From: Oxalobacteraceae bacterium | Lineage (GTDB): Bacteria; Pseudomonadota; Gammaproteobacteria; Burkholderiales; Burkholderiaceae_D | Length of the DNA stretch: 64,000 nt | Assembly (NCBI GenBank): GCA_013284265.1 | Contig: JABTBR010000027.1 | Location: 1 to 64,000 of the forward strand | Reading direction: 5' to 3' | Shown here: positions 43,161 through 52,600 of the stretch, piece by piece | How positions within the stretch are numbered: the first letter of the stretch is position 1 | How the letters are laid out: each line of letters starts with the position of its first letter | Notes under the pieces: generated by a model | The model's database searches: none | Seen by the model: the letters and a program-made list of their open reading frames with translations, nothing else | What the model was told of the DNA's origin: nothing | Made by a program: the position numbers and the translations under genes

Positions 43161-43631
43161 ATGAGCCCGACCAAGTGGTACTTTGAGGACTTCTTCGTCG
43201 GGCAGGAGGTGCCGCTGGGCAGCCGTCTCGTCACCGAGGAAGAGATCATCGCCTTCGCGCGCGAGTTCGATCCGCAGCCCTTCCATGTGGATCACGACGC
43301 GGCCGAAAAATCGATCTTCGGCGGCGTCGTCGCCAGCGGCTGGCATACCTGCAGCATGATGATGCGGATGGTGGTCGATGGCATGCTCAGCGCTTCGTCG
43401 AGCATGGGCTCGCCCGGCCTGGACTGCGTGCGCTGGATCAAGCCGGTGCGCGCCGGCGATACGCTCACCGTGGTGTATCAGACCAAGGAAGTGCGGCCGT
43501 CGGCCTCCAAGCCGGATCGCGGCGTGGTGGTGTCGGTGTGGCAGGCCAGCAACCAGCATGGCGAAGTGGTCGCCACCGTGGAAGGCATGGGCATGTTTGG
43601 CCGCCGTCCGGCAGGAGGCGCGCATGCGTGA
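43161..43631 (+). CDS. MaoC-family hydratase/dehydratase (first of pair)
   Basis: Hot-dog-fold protein of 156 residues that probably hydrates enoyl-CoA. The R-hydratase motif is visible: FAREFDPQPFHVDHDAAEKSIFGGVVASGWHTCSMMMRM, with Asp-x-x-x-x-His in DPQPFH. The start follows AGGAGCG. It ends inside the start of the second MaoC gene (8-bp overlap), so the two are coupled and may form a heteromeric hydratase. Confidence 0.88.
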   Translation: MSPTKWYFEDFFVGQEVPLGSRLVTEEEIIAFAREFDPQPFHVDHDAAEKSIFGGVVASGWHTCSMMMRMVVDGMLSASSSMGSPGLDCVRWIKPVRAGDTLTVVYQTKEVRPSASKPDRGVVVSVWQASNQHGEVVATVEGMGMFGRRPAGGAHA

Positions 43632-44076
43632 ACTGGCCACCCTGGATGCGATGCGCGAACTGGTGGGCCAGGAACTGGCGACGACGGACTGGATCGAGAT
43701 CACGCAGGAGCGTGTGAACCAGTTCGCCGACGCCACCAATGACCATCAGTGGATCCATCTCGACGCCGAACGGGCCGCACGCGAGTCGCCGTTCGGCGGC
43801 ACCATCGCGCATGGCTTTTTAACCCTGTCGCTGGTGTCGGGCATGCTGGAAAGCGCGATCCGCATGGTCGATATGAAGATGGGCATCAACTACGGCCTGA
43901 ACAAGGTGCGCTTCCCGGCCCCTGTGCCGGTGGGCAGCCGCGTGCGCGCCCGCCTGACCTTGCAGAAGATCGAGGACATCGTCGACGGCGCCCAGCTGGA
44001 ATGGAGCGTGGTGATCGAGCGCGAGGGAAGCCTCAAGCCGGTCTGCGTGGCCGAGTTCGTAATGCGGCGTTATTAG
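43624..44076 (+). CDS. MaoC-family hydratase (second of pair)
   Basis: Hot-dog-fold protein of 150 residues with the motif NQFADATNDHQWIHLDAERAARESPFGGTIAHGFLTLSL, where the Asp and His of the (R)-specific enoyl-CoA hydratase site are present. The frame extends upstream to 43378, but the ATG at 43624 overlapping the first MaoC stop gives the family length and has AGGAGG upstream (GCAGGAGGCGCGC). Last gene of the operon; a terminator follows. Confidence 0.88.
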   Translation: MRELATLDAMRELVGQELATTDWIEITQERVNQFADATNDHQWIHLDAERAARESPFGGTIAHGFLTLSLVSGMLESAIRMVDMKMGINYGLNKVRFPAPVPVGSRVRARLTLQKIEDIVDGAQLEWSVVIEREGSLKPVCVAEFVMRRY

Positions 44077-44131
44077 TTATGGCATATTAGTTAAGAGTGG
44101 GCCGCAGTTCCTGGCTGTACGCGACCCTTGG

Positions 44132-44163
44132 CCGCGACGTTCAATCGACGTCGCGGTTTTTTT
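44132..44163 (+). terminator. Terminator of acyl-CoA operon
   Basis: CCGCGACGT...ACGTCGCGG hairpin followed by seven T, 56 bases after the last MaoC stop. Confidence 0.9.
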
Positions 44164-44210
44164 ATCGAGGCTTTGCTAAAAACTGCTATCAATACGAGCG
44201 AATGATCATC

Positions 44211-44609
44211 TCAGCGGCGGTCGGAAGGGTGATTGACGCCGTCGTGCGTGCCGATTTCGCCCAGGTCAAAGGGGTTCACGCCTTCCAGGCAGCCAACGTT
44301 GTAACCATACTGTTCGGGATTCGAACGCCGCTGGTGGTGGGTGTAGATGCCGCACACCGAGCAGAAGTAATGCTTGGCTGTATTGGTATTGAACTGATAT
44401 AGCTTCAGTACGTCCGCCCCCTTGATGATTTGAATACCGGATAGGGGAACGGAGGCCGCGATCGCCCCTTTCCGGCGGCAGATCGAGCAGTCGCAGCGGC
44501 GCGGATCGACGACGCCGTCCGGCAGCGTCAGCTCCAGTTCCACCGCGCCGCAATGGCAACTGGCTTTGTGCTTGGGTTTGATCTCGGTAGGGCCTATTTT
44601 TTTGATCAT
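44211..44609 (-). CDS. GFA-family (glutathione-dependent formaldehyde-activating-like) protein
   Basis: Zinc-binding protein of 132 residues. Cys pairs are arranged as in the GFA family: CHCGAVELEL near residue 20, RRCDCSICRRKGA, and KHYFCSVCGIYTHHQ. Family members bind zinc and some are described as glutathione S-adduct enzymes, but most are of unknown function. The ATG at 44609 is chosen; a GTG at 44639 would add ten residues without family support. It is convergent with the acyl-CoA operon and lies at the edge of the AT-rich island. Confidence 0.85.
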   Translation of the reverse strand: MIKKIGPTEIKPKHKASCHCGAVELELTLPDGVVDPRRCDCSICRRKGAIAASVPLSGIQIIKGADVLKLYQFNTNTAKHYFCSVCGIYTHHQRRSNPEQYGYNVGCLEGVNPFDLGEIGTHDGVNHPSDRR

Positions 44610-44648
44610 GATCGTGTCCGAACTTTGCTGAACTTCCACTCAATCGAC

Positions 44649-44671
44649 GATTCGCGTTTTCATCGCGAATC
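44649..44671. promoter_or_regulatory. Inverted repeat upstream of GFA gene
   Basis: GATTCGCG, seven bases, CGCGAATC: a perfect 8-bp inverted repeat about 40 bases upstream of the GFA start. It could be an operator; no regulator gene is near. Confidence 0.4.
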
Positions 44672-44978
44672 TCTTTCAGTTTTTGCACTACACCTATCCA
44701 TTCAGGCGCTTATTCAGAGCCGAAATACATGAGCGCACTACTCTTGAACAGAGTGCCAAGGGCGCCAGAATCAAAACTGACATTCGCATACAAGCTTGGC
44801 AAAATGATAATTTTCCTGTAAATCGGTCCATGCCAAAGTGTCGCTCAGATCTGGCCCCACTATTTTTTAAACGGCGGCTTTCGCCCCAAAGCGACCAATG
44901 GCAAGAAGTAACGACGTCCTAAGCATATTGTAGGGCATATGGAAACATTACCCTCCTCCATATGAGCTTTTTGCATCG
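44672..44978. other. AT-rich intergenic region at island edge
   Basis: About 300 bases with no supported gene. Composition drops in GC compared with the genes to the left, marking the start of the island that carries the DUF4365 and OLD genes. No insertion sequence end or direct repeat is recognised. Confidence 0.4.
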
Positions 44979-45911
44979 TTAATCATAAAAATAGATTTCC
45001 TTATTGAAGTGATCTAGTTCTGTCAAATGATGCATACGCCCGTCCTGTACTCTAGGAAAAGGAGAATGTTTATACAGAATTCTGAAGATCTCAATGTGAC
45101 CGTGATCTTTAACCCGATTGATAATTTCTTTCGTTAAAGCAAGGTTTTCTTTTTTCTCTGAAATGACAAAAATATAGAGAAGAGGGTTATCTTCTTTATG
45201 TCCACATGAACCCATGTTCAGAGTGCGCCAATCTATGAACTCATTTAGTCGATCTAGAGTGAATTCTTTGTAAATGTCATAGTGGTGGGCTACATATACG
45301 TATTGGCCAGTTCGTTCAAACTCAGCGAGACAGGTAAAATACATAAAATCATGAGGTTCATGGAGCAACGGGCAAATATCAAGTCGGCCTGTATTGGATG
45401 ATTTATGATATTTCTCGCTCAAAAATTTGAAGAGTGCAAGGTTAACGATATCAGGATGCTGTGGCATCCCAGCGATCAACGTAAGATCATTTTTCCATTT
45501 TTTTGTAAGCGTCTGTTTTTTTGGAACTCTTATCTTCCAAGCTTTTTCGGTTCGAATGATGTTTGCACGTGTAACTTCCTCCCAATAGCATGTGCCAGAC
45601 TGTTCGTCACACAATATTATGAGTACAGGTAGGGAGTGAAGCAACCAATATTCTAAGTGTTTAATTTTTCCATAGTAAATATAGCAATCCTCTTCTTCTG
45701 AAGAGAGATAAGATGGCCCACACTTTATCTGCGCTGCTAGGAGTCTTCCTGTTCCTTCACGACTGTCCTTTACGATTTCAACGTGACCATCAATACCTAA
45801 ATCATTCTTCGTCTGCTCACGAAATATCCAAGAAAACTCTTGTTTCACCCTTAATGAAACTAAGTCAATACCGATGTCACCCTTTTCGTCATTTTCTATA
45901 TAGTCTGGCAT
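44979..45911 (-). CDS. DUF4365 nuclease-like protein
   Basis: Protein of 310 residues, clearly AT-rich compared with the rest of the window. The N-terminal domain (about residues 1-160) matches DUF4365: EFSWIFREQTKNDLGIDGHVEIV, then LLAAQIKCGPSYL. The Gly-Ile-Asp-Gly and Gln-Ile-Lys pattern is the signature of a PD-(D/E)xK nuclease-like fold. The C-terminal half is unassigned and has many aromatic and charged residues. It lies 210 bases downstream of an OLD-family nuclease gene, same strand. Nuclease-like DUF4365 proteins are often seen near defence genes; a role here is inference. Confidence 0.78.
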   Translation of the reverse strand: MPDYIENDEKGDIGIDLVSLRVKQEFSWIFREQTKNDLGIDGHVEIVKDSREGTGRLLAAQIKCGPSYLSSEEEDCYIYYGKIKHLEYWLLHSLPVLIILCDEQSGTCYWEEVTRANIIRTEKAWKIRVPKKQTLTKKWKNDLTLIAGMPQHPDIVNLALFKFLSEKYHKSSNTGRLDICPLLHEPHDFMYFTCLAEFERTGQYVYVAHHYDIYKEFTLDRLNEFIDWRTLNMGSCGHKEDNPLLYIFVISEKKENLALTKEIINRVKDHGHIEIFRILYKHSPFPRVQDGRMHHLTELDHFNKEIYFYD

Positions 45912-46121
45912 AGTTCAGGTTGCAAAAAAAACAACAGCATTATAAAAATACTGTTTTACAATATTAATTTTCTGCGCACGCCACTGGGTAGACGTCATCT
46001 TTAGGATGAAAATACTAACCCTAATTAAAGATCGTGACTTTCTGCTTTTGACCGAACGTCGTCATCTATCCTCATGGACAAGGTGCAGTGCTCTTTGCTA
46101 ACAATCAGAATTACATCGTAC
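45912..46121. other. Short intergenic region between OLD and DUF4365 genes
   Basis: 210 AT-rich bases with no gene. They may hold a separate promoter for the DUF4365 gene. No terminator hairpin is obvious, so co-transcription with the OLD gene remains possible. Confidence 0.35.
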
Positions 46122-48005
46122 CTAATAGTTGCCCATTGCTTTTGAAATTATTTGTACAAGCATAACCGGCACATCACCTGCTGCTTTCAACGTCGCAGTC
46201 CGATAAGCAATTTGATTCTTCGCCAAATCAATACCCGCAGCTGCTTCGACCTCCTTGCAAGCGGTATCCCATTCTGGCCAATTCGTTATGAGAAAATTCT
46301 CAAGGTGGTCTTCGAAGTTTGCAACTTGATCAGAAACAATCGCAGGAGGAAAATCGACTTCCTCCAGACCAAAATATTTCAGGATTGCACGGTTTTGTTT
46401 TGCATTGTTGTTGCGCTCTTCATCTATTTTTTCCTGCTTCTTACCTTTTTCTTTAGCTCGAGCCTCGCACCCAGCATCAGCATCGAAAAGCGCATACGAA
46501 GGGATTCCGATCGAAGTCAGTATCGCGTGCGCCAAAGGAATCGAAGTCTTCCCCCCAACTGGGACGATTGCGATGCCAGCAGCTTCCAATGCGCCATGAG
46601 CCGATTTGTCACCGACGCCGTGGAAGACCGAGGCTTCGGTTGTTCCTTCGACAAGCAAAGCACGGTGGGAAAATAACGCGACGGACAATTGACTAGCGAT
46701 GATGCCATCAAGCTGACGTTCGACGGTCTCCGCACTGACAACCCCATCTAATTTTTCCTTTACATGCTCGACGGTAGCCGAGTGAATTGAAACAACGGGC
46801 GTATCTTCTGTCGACCTAGTTAGTCTTCTAACTTGGTTAAAATATCGAGCTTCGAGGAAGTAAGGGCTATGCGTCGCATAGGTCACCTGAATTCGCTTGC
46901 CAGCGTCCTCGGCAAGCGATCGAAGAACCTTCGCAAAGGTCTGTGCTTGAATAGGGTGTTGAAAGAGCTCAGGCTCTTCAATCGCTAGGCAGATCACCCC
47001 GACTTCTGAAGCTGCACCTGATTGGGCAAGCAATTGCAGGGCCGAGATTAATAGCGTCCGCTGAAAACCGTGTCCTTGGCGCTCAACAGTTGTTTGTGTG
47101 GAACCATCCAAAACCGCCACTTCAAACGTCGTTTTAGGTGCTTTAAGTTCGATATTAGCTGGTGACACAGCGACTGCCCGGCCTGGGGAATAAGAATTGA
47201 CGACTGCATTGAGCTTCGTAGTCATAGTCTCGAGCTGAGACTTAAACTTAACCTCATACACTTTTTGCTGTAGCGCCCGCGATTCTTCGACAATTTTGGC
47301 AATCTCTTCATCAGCCGCAGCGCGATCTATTGAGCGCTCCAAAATTCGCCCTATGATACTCGACTTGCCATCAGTGGATTCCTCACTTGCACGAAGATCA
47401 GCGGTAACTAAAACAAAGTCGAAGAGTCCACTCATCTTGCCACCACTGTTGAACCCAAAGAAATTTGTCTGAAGTGCTTCAGGCGCATCAGTTAGTAGAT
47501 CTGTGTGCGCAGCCTCCCAGGCCATCATCGCCTGCTCAATCGCCGCTGCCGTCGAGGCGCTCGGAAGATCCCATTCCTGTTTTTCGTTTCGCAGGCTTGA
47601 ATACAGTTCTTTCTTCTCACCCGCAGTTCCAGCAGCTTTAATTGCATTAAAGCTATCGAAGCTCTTTGCATTAGCGGACAGGATCTCTGATCCATCAGGC
47701 GCTCGGCGCTTCCACGCAGTAAAGGTGGCAGCACTTTCAGGAGCATACTTGCCAAGCGCTTCCCTATCCTTATCTGTAAGATCACTGAATGTGACCTGAA
47801 CTTCTATGTTTTCAGTATGTGCGCCAAATGAGCAATCCTTCTCTGTCAATGATCCAGGTTTGCCGTTAAAGAACCAATCCAGTGCACGAAGCACCGTAGA
47901 TTTCCCGGCACCGTTTGGGCCAATAAAGGTTGTAACGGACTCAAAGGTAATCGTTGCATCTTTCAATGTCCTGAAATTCTTGATTTGAACAGATCTAATC
48001 TTCAT
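46122..48005 (-). CDS. OLD-family ATP-dependent endonuclease (AAA + Toprim)
   Basis: Protein of 627 residues. The N-terminal ABC-type ATPase starts MKIRSVQIKNFRTLKD with Walker A FIGPNGAGKST (residues 28-37). Its signature and Walker B region are later: QGHGFQRTLLISALQLL and VICLAIEEPELFQHP, then TYATHSPYFLEA. The C-terminal Toprim nuclease domain has HRALLVEGTTEASVF and YALFDADAGCEAR with the metal-binding acidic residues. This is a full-length OLD protein, related to the P2 OLD exclusion protein and to GajA of Gabija. No GajB-type helicase is adjacent. The ATG at 48005 has a GGGGGGAA ribosome binding site; the longer frame to 48131 is not needed. Confidence 0.9.
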   Translation of the reverse strand: MKIRSVQIKNFRTLKDATITFESVTTFIGPNGAGKSTVLRALDWFFNGKPGSLTEKDCSFGAHTENIEVQVTFSDLTDKDREALGKYAPESAATFTAWKRRAPDGSEILSANAKSFDSFNAIKAAGTAGEKKELYSSLRNEKQEWDLPSASTAAAIEQAMMAWEAAHTDLLTDAPEALQTNFFGFNSGGKMSGLFDFVLVTADLRASEESTDGKSSIIGRILERSIDRAAADEEIAKIVEESRALQQKVYEVKFKSQLETMTTKLNAVVNSYSPGRAVAVSPANIELKAPKTTFEVAVLDGSTQTTVERQGHGFQRTLLISALQLLAQSGAASEVGVICLAIEEPELFQHPIQAQTFAKVLRSLAEDAGKRIQVTYATHSPYFLEARYFNQVRRLTRSTEDTPVVSIHSATVEHVKEKLDGVVSAETVERQLDGIIASQLSVALFSHRALLVEGTTEASVFHGVGDKSAHGALEAAGIAIVPVGGKTSIPLAHAILTSIGIPSYALFDADAGCEARAKEKGKKQEKIDEERNNNAKQNRAILKYFGLEEVDFPPAIVSDQVANFEDHLENFLITNWPEWDTACKEVEAAAGIDLAKNQIAYRTATLKAAGDVPVMLVQIISKAMGNY

Positions 48006-48336
48006 ATCAGCATTCCCCCCTAGTTTTTGCTTTTTTATTTGATAAGAAACCAATGATTCTGAAAAGATATTTAACAACCGCAACGTATAGATTGCATCAG
48101 CTGCTGCCCTCTCAAAATGAAGGAGGGACATTACTGAACGTCGGCTCCTGGCCGACTACTGACTGCGCGCACATTAACCATTCATCGCTCACTTGTAACA
48201 AATAGCATCATCCGCGTTTGCTTGTATTCAGCCCCTGATCCAAGGATATCATATTGCCAAAATGAAAATCTCACAGATTTCCACATTGCCTGTGGACCCA
48301 CAGTGAAGTGTCATTCCAAGACAGACCGATGCAAGC
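48006..48336. other. Gene-free region upstream of OLD gene
   Basis: 330 bases at the right edge of the AT-rich island. The longer frame of the OLD gene extends into it but without a ribosome binding site. It should hold the OLD promoter. No tRNA, integrase or repeat is visible to mark an insertion boundary. Confidence 0.4.
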
Positions 48337-48684
48337 TTAAAATCGAAAACAGTGAGCTTGCTGGCTGTCGCTGCGCATGGATGGGGTGGTGAGCACGACG
48401 GATTTTTCGTTTTGGCAGGCGATCAGTGCGTTGGCCGATGCTTCGACGCCCGCTTCGATCCATCCTTTTTTTGCAGCTCCCGCAATTGCCGCTGACAAGG
48501 GCGATAATGGAGAGCGAACTTCGGACGGGTGTTTAAGCGATTCGGGTGCTGGCTCGGAACAGACCAGGAAGCCGCCAGCCGTCGCGGTCAGCGCTTCTTT
48601 CTGCGACTTGTTGCAGCCGCCATCGGCTGCCTTGGCCAGCAAGGGGGCAAGACATATACACAGCATCCAGGCGCCAGTCTTCAT
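48337..48684 (-). CDS. Small exported hypothetical protein
   Basis: Protein of 115 residues with a signal peptide (MKTGAWMLCICLAPLLAKAAD). The mature part has Cys at about residues 24, 42, 89 and 112, which could form disulfides, and no recognised domain. It follows the diguanylate cyclase gene by 13 bases on the same strand, so it may be the last gene of that operon. The function is unknown. Confidence 0.55.
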   Translation of the reverse strand: MKTGAWMLCICLAPLLAKAADGGCNKSQKEALTATAGGFLVCSEPAPESLKHPSEVRSPLSPLSAAIAGAAKKGWIEAGVEASANALIACQNEKSVVLTTPSMRSDSQQAHCFRF

Positions 48685-48697
48685 CGTCCAGCTGCGC

Positions 48698-49624
48698 TCA
48701 GTCTTCGGTGCTCTTGCAATAGCGGTTGCGGCCGTTCTGTTTGGCGCGGTACAGGCAGGCGTCGGCGGTGCGGATCAGGTTGACGGGGTCGGTGCCATCG
48801 GCCGGCGGGGTGACGCTGGCGATGCCCAGGCTGACCGTGACCAGGCCGCTGGTGTCGGAGGCGGCGTGGGGAATGGCGCTGCGGCGCACTTCGTCGAGGA
48901 TGCGCTGGGCCACCACTTCGGCGCCGGCCAGGCCTTCCTGCGGCAGCAGCAGGATGAATTCCTCGCCGCCATAGCGCGCCAGCAGGTCGTGCGGACGGGC
49001 GGCGCAGCGCTTCATGGCGGCGCTGACCTGCTGCAGGCACAGGTCGCCGGCCTGGTGGCCGTAGTGGTCGTTATAGCGTTTGAAATGGTCGATGTCGATC
49101 ATGATCACGGACAGCGGCAGACTGGAGCGGGCACAGCGGCGCCATTCATTGTCTATCGTCTCGTTGAAACTGCGCCGGTTGGCCACGCCGGTCAGCGCGT
49201 CGGTCAGCGTCAGTTCGCGCATGGCGTCGGCCTGGCGCTTGACGGTGAGCTGGGTACGCACGCGCGCGCGCACCACGGCCACGTTGAAGGGCTTGCTGAT
49301 GAAGTCGACCGCGCCCGCTTCCAGCGCCCGGGTTTCATCCTCGGGCTGGCTCAGCGCGGTGACGAAAATGATCGGCAGGTCGCGCGTGGACGGCGCCCCT
49401 TGCAGTGTGGCGCAGACGGCGTAGCCATCCATGCCGGGCATGACGGCGTCGAGCAGGACCAGGTCGGGCATCTGCTGCTGCACGATCTCCAGGGCCTTCT
49501 CGCCGCTCAGGGCGAACAGGACGTCATGCTCGTCGCGCAGGGCCTGGTGCAGGATCTGGATATTTTCCATCGCATCGTCGACGATCAGGATGCGCCCGCC
49601 CGTGGCCAGGTTGGTCCAAGTCAT
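48698..49624 (-). CDS. REC-GGDEF diguanylate cyclase
   Basis: Cytosolic response regulator of 308 residues making cyclic-di-GMP. The receiver domain (residues about 10-128) has RILIVDDAMENI with the acidic pair, phospho-acceptor Asp in LVLLDAVMPGMDG and the Lys in DFISKPF. The GGDEF domain (about 140-300) has the active site RYGGEEF and the product-inhibition site RPHD five residues upstream. The ATG overlaps the stop of the hybrid histidine kinase gene (ATGA), so it is probably phosphorylated through that kinase. Confidence 0.93.
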   Translation of the reverse strand: MTWTNLATGGRILIVDDAMENIQILHQALRDEHDVLFALSGEKALEIVQQQMPDLVLLDAVMPGMDGYAVCATLQGAPSTRDLPIIFVTALSQPEDETRALEAGAVDFISKPFNVAVVRARVRTQLTVKRQADAMRELTLTDALTGVANRRSFNETIDNEWRRCARSSLPLSVIMIDIDHFKRYNDHYGHQAGDLCLQQVSAAMKRCAARPHDLLARYGGEEFILLLPQEGLAGAEVVAQRILDEVRRSAIPHAASDTSGLVTVSLGIASVTPPADGTDPVNLIRTADACLYRAKQNGRNRYCKSTED

Positions 49625-52600
49625 GCAACTTCCTTTCGCTTCAACATTGTGTCTACCAGTTGCTGTGCCGTTCTGAAGTCGAGGGTATCGATCGCTTCGG
49701 CCAAGCCGGCCACCGCGTCCGGGCTGGCCGACTGCAGGGCGGGACGCACTACCCGGAAGGCGTCCAAGGCTTTCAAGTTGTTATTCTGAAGCAAAGCTTG
49801 CAGCTCCGCCAGTCTTTGCGGCAGCTCGGCCGCGCTGGCCGCGTCGGCGTCGACTACGGGCAACGCCGGGATCTGGTTCTGGATGCCCCCGGCCACGGTG
49901 TGGAGGGCTTGGTCCAGCTCGGCAAGGACCGTTTCCAGGGCGCCAGCTTGCGCGGATGGCAAGTTGGCCAGCAGGGTTTCGGCCTGGGCGCACAGGCGTG
50001 CGACGTCGGCCGCGCCCAGGTTGGCGGCGACGCCGCGTACGCGGTGCAAGGCTTGCTTGGCTTCCAGGAATTGTTGAGCGGCCAGCAGGACCCGCAACTC
50101 GTCGGCGGTGCTGGTGTGGGAGGCGCAGAAGCGCGTCAACAGCTTGTGCAGGGTGGCGTAGCTGCCGCCCATGCGCTGCAGGGCGGTGGGGAGGTCGATG
50201 CCGGGCAGGCTGGTGGGGACGGGGAGCGCGGGTTCCGCAGGAGGCGGGGTGGTCGCGGCGGCCGGCTGCGGGGCTGCCGGGCTGTTGTGCCCTGCAAGCC
50301 CTGCAACGCCGGCAAACCCTGCAAACCCTGCAAACCCTGCAAACCCTGCAACCCCTGCAAACCCAGGGCCAAGTGCTGGGGTCTGACCCGACGGGTCAGA
50401 CCCCTTTGATGGGCCGCGGGTGGATGCGGGCGGGCCGTCGGGCCAGACCAGGCGGCTCAGGGTGGCGATCATTTCGTCGACGTCGACCGGCTTGGCCACG
50501 TGGGCGTCCATGCCGGCTGCGGCGGCCTGGACCCGGTCGTCGTCCATGACGTTGGCGGTCATGGCGATCACGGGCAGGCTGCGCAAGCCCATGGCGCGGA
50601 TCGCGGCCGTCGCTTCGTAGCCATTCATCACCGGCATTTGCACATCCATCAGCACCGCGTCATAGCGGCCGGGCTCGGCGTTGAGCCGGTCCAGCGCGAG
50701 CTGGCCGTTGGCGGCGATGGTGACTTCGGCGCCGGCGTGCTGCAACAGGTAGGTGGCCACTTCCTGGTTGATTTCATTGTCTTCCACCAGCAGCACGCGC
50801 ATGCCGTCGAGGCGGCCGTCGAGCGGTTCGTGGCGCGGCAGTGCGGTCGGCACGGTGCCGCCGCAGCGCAGCGCGGCCACCGCTGCCAGCAGGCGCGCCG
50901 GGGTGGCGGGCTTGGCCAGGATGCGCATCTGGCGCAGGCTGTCGTGGGCGCTGGCGTCGACGTCGTCGGGCACCATCATCAGCACCGGCGGCAAGGTCAG
51001 GCCGTCCTGGCGCGCCTGGGCCAGCACGGTGGCGCCATCCATGTCCTGCAAGGCGTAGTCGAGCAGCATCAGGTCGAAGCTGGCGCCGCTGCGGCGCAGC
51101 GCGCCGAGCGCGGTGGCGCCGCTGTGCACGCATTCAGCATGCCAGTCGAACACGGCGCAGGCCGCGGCCAGCGCGGCGCAGACGCTGCGGTTGTCGTCGA
51201 CGATCAGCAGCGACAGCTGCTGCATCGATGGCTGGGTGGGGCGTGGCCCCACATCGTCGGCGCTGGCCCGGCCCAACTGGCATTCGAAGCGGAATTCGGC
51301 GCCGGCGCCGGGCGCGCTGCGCACGCTCAGGCGTCCGCCCATCAGGCCGACCAGGCGCCGGCAGATGGCCAGCCCCAGCCCCACGCCGCCGAAGCGGCGG
51401 CTGGTGCTGCTGTCGCCCTGCGAGAAGGCGTCGAAGATATGCAACTGCTGTTCCTCGCTCATGCCGATGCCGGTGTCGCGCACCGAAAACGCCAGCGTGA
51501 CGCTGCTGCCGCTGCTGCTGAGCGGCTTCACCCCCAGCACCACCTGGCCGGTTTCGGTGAACTTGACGGCGTTGCCGACCAGGTTGACCAGCACCTGCTG
51601 CAGGCGCATGGCGTCGCCCACCAGTTCGAGCGGCACGCGCGGGTCGACTTCGAACACCGGTTCGACGCCCTTGCTCCAGGCGCTGCCGGCCAGCAGCACG
51701 GCGGTGCTGGTGAGGATGTGGTCGAGGTTGAAGCGGGCATGTTCCAGGCGCAGGTGGCCGGACTCGATCTTGGAAAAATCGAGTACGTCGTTGAGTACCC
51801 CGAGCAGCGACTGGGTGGCCAGCTGGATCTTGCCCAGATAGCTGCGCTCGCGCGGTGCCAGCGGCGCATCCTCGAGCAGGCGCGCCAGGCCGATGATGGC
51901 GTTCATCGGGGTGCGGATCTCGTGGCTCATATTGGCCACGAATTCGCTCTTGGCGCGGCTGGCCGCTTCGGCCTTGTCGCGCGCGACGATCAGCTGCTCG
52001 TTGAGTTCCTGCAAATGCAATTCCGTTTCCTTCAGGGTGGTGACGTCCGAGACCAGCACGAAGAAGCCGCGCACGGCCCCGGTCTGGTCCAGGTCGGGGA
52101 TGTAATTGGTCCAGGTGTAACTGGTGTCGCCCGAGGGCCAGACCAGTTCGCCGGGGAAGCCTTGCGGCACGCCGCCCAGGGCGCCGTCGACCTGCTGGTT
52201 GCACAGGGCGAACTGGGGCGCGCCCAGCACCTCGGGCATGGACATGCCGATGATGGTTTCCTTGCTCAGGTTGTGCCATTCGAGGAAGTAGCGGTTGGCG
52301 AAGCAGCAGCGCAGCGACGAATCCCAGTAGGCCACCATGCCGGGCAGGCTGTCGGTGACGGTGCGCAGGAAGTTTTCGCTATGGGCCAGTTGGGCGGTGG
52401 TGGCCAGCACCACTTCCTCGGCGCGGGCGCGTTCGGTGATGTCGATGGCCATGCCGAGCAGGTGGGTGGCCTTGCCGTTCTCGTCGCGCAACGCCACCTT
52501 GTGCGTGTGCAGATAGCGGGTCTCGCCGCTGGCGCCGGTGACCGCTTCCTTGTCGACCTCGTAGACTTCGTCCGAGGCGAGCACCTTGCGGTCGGCCGCG

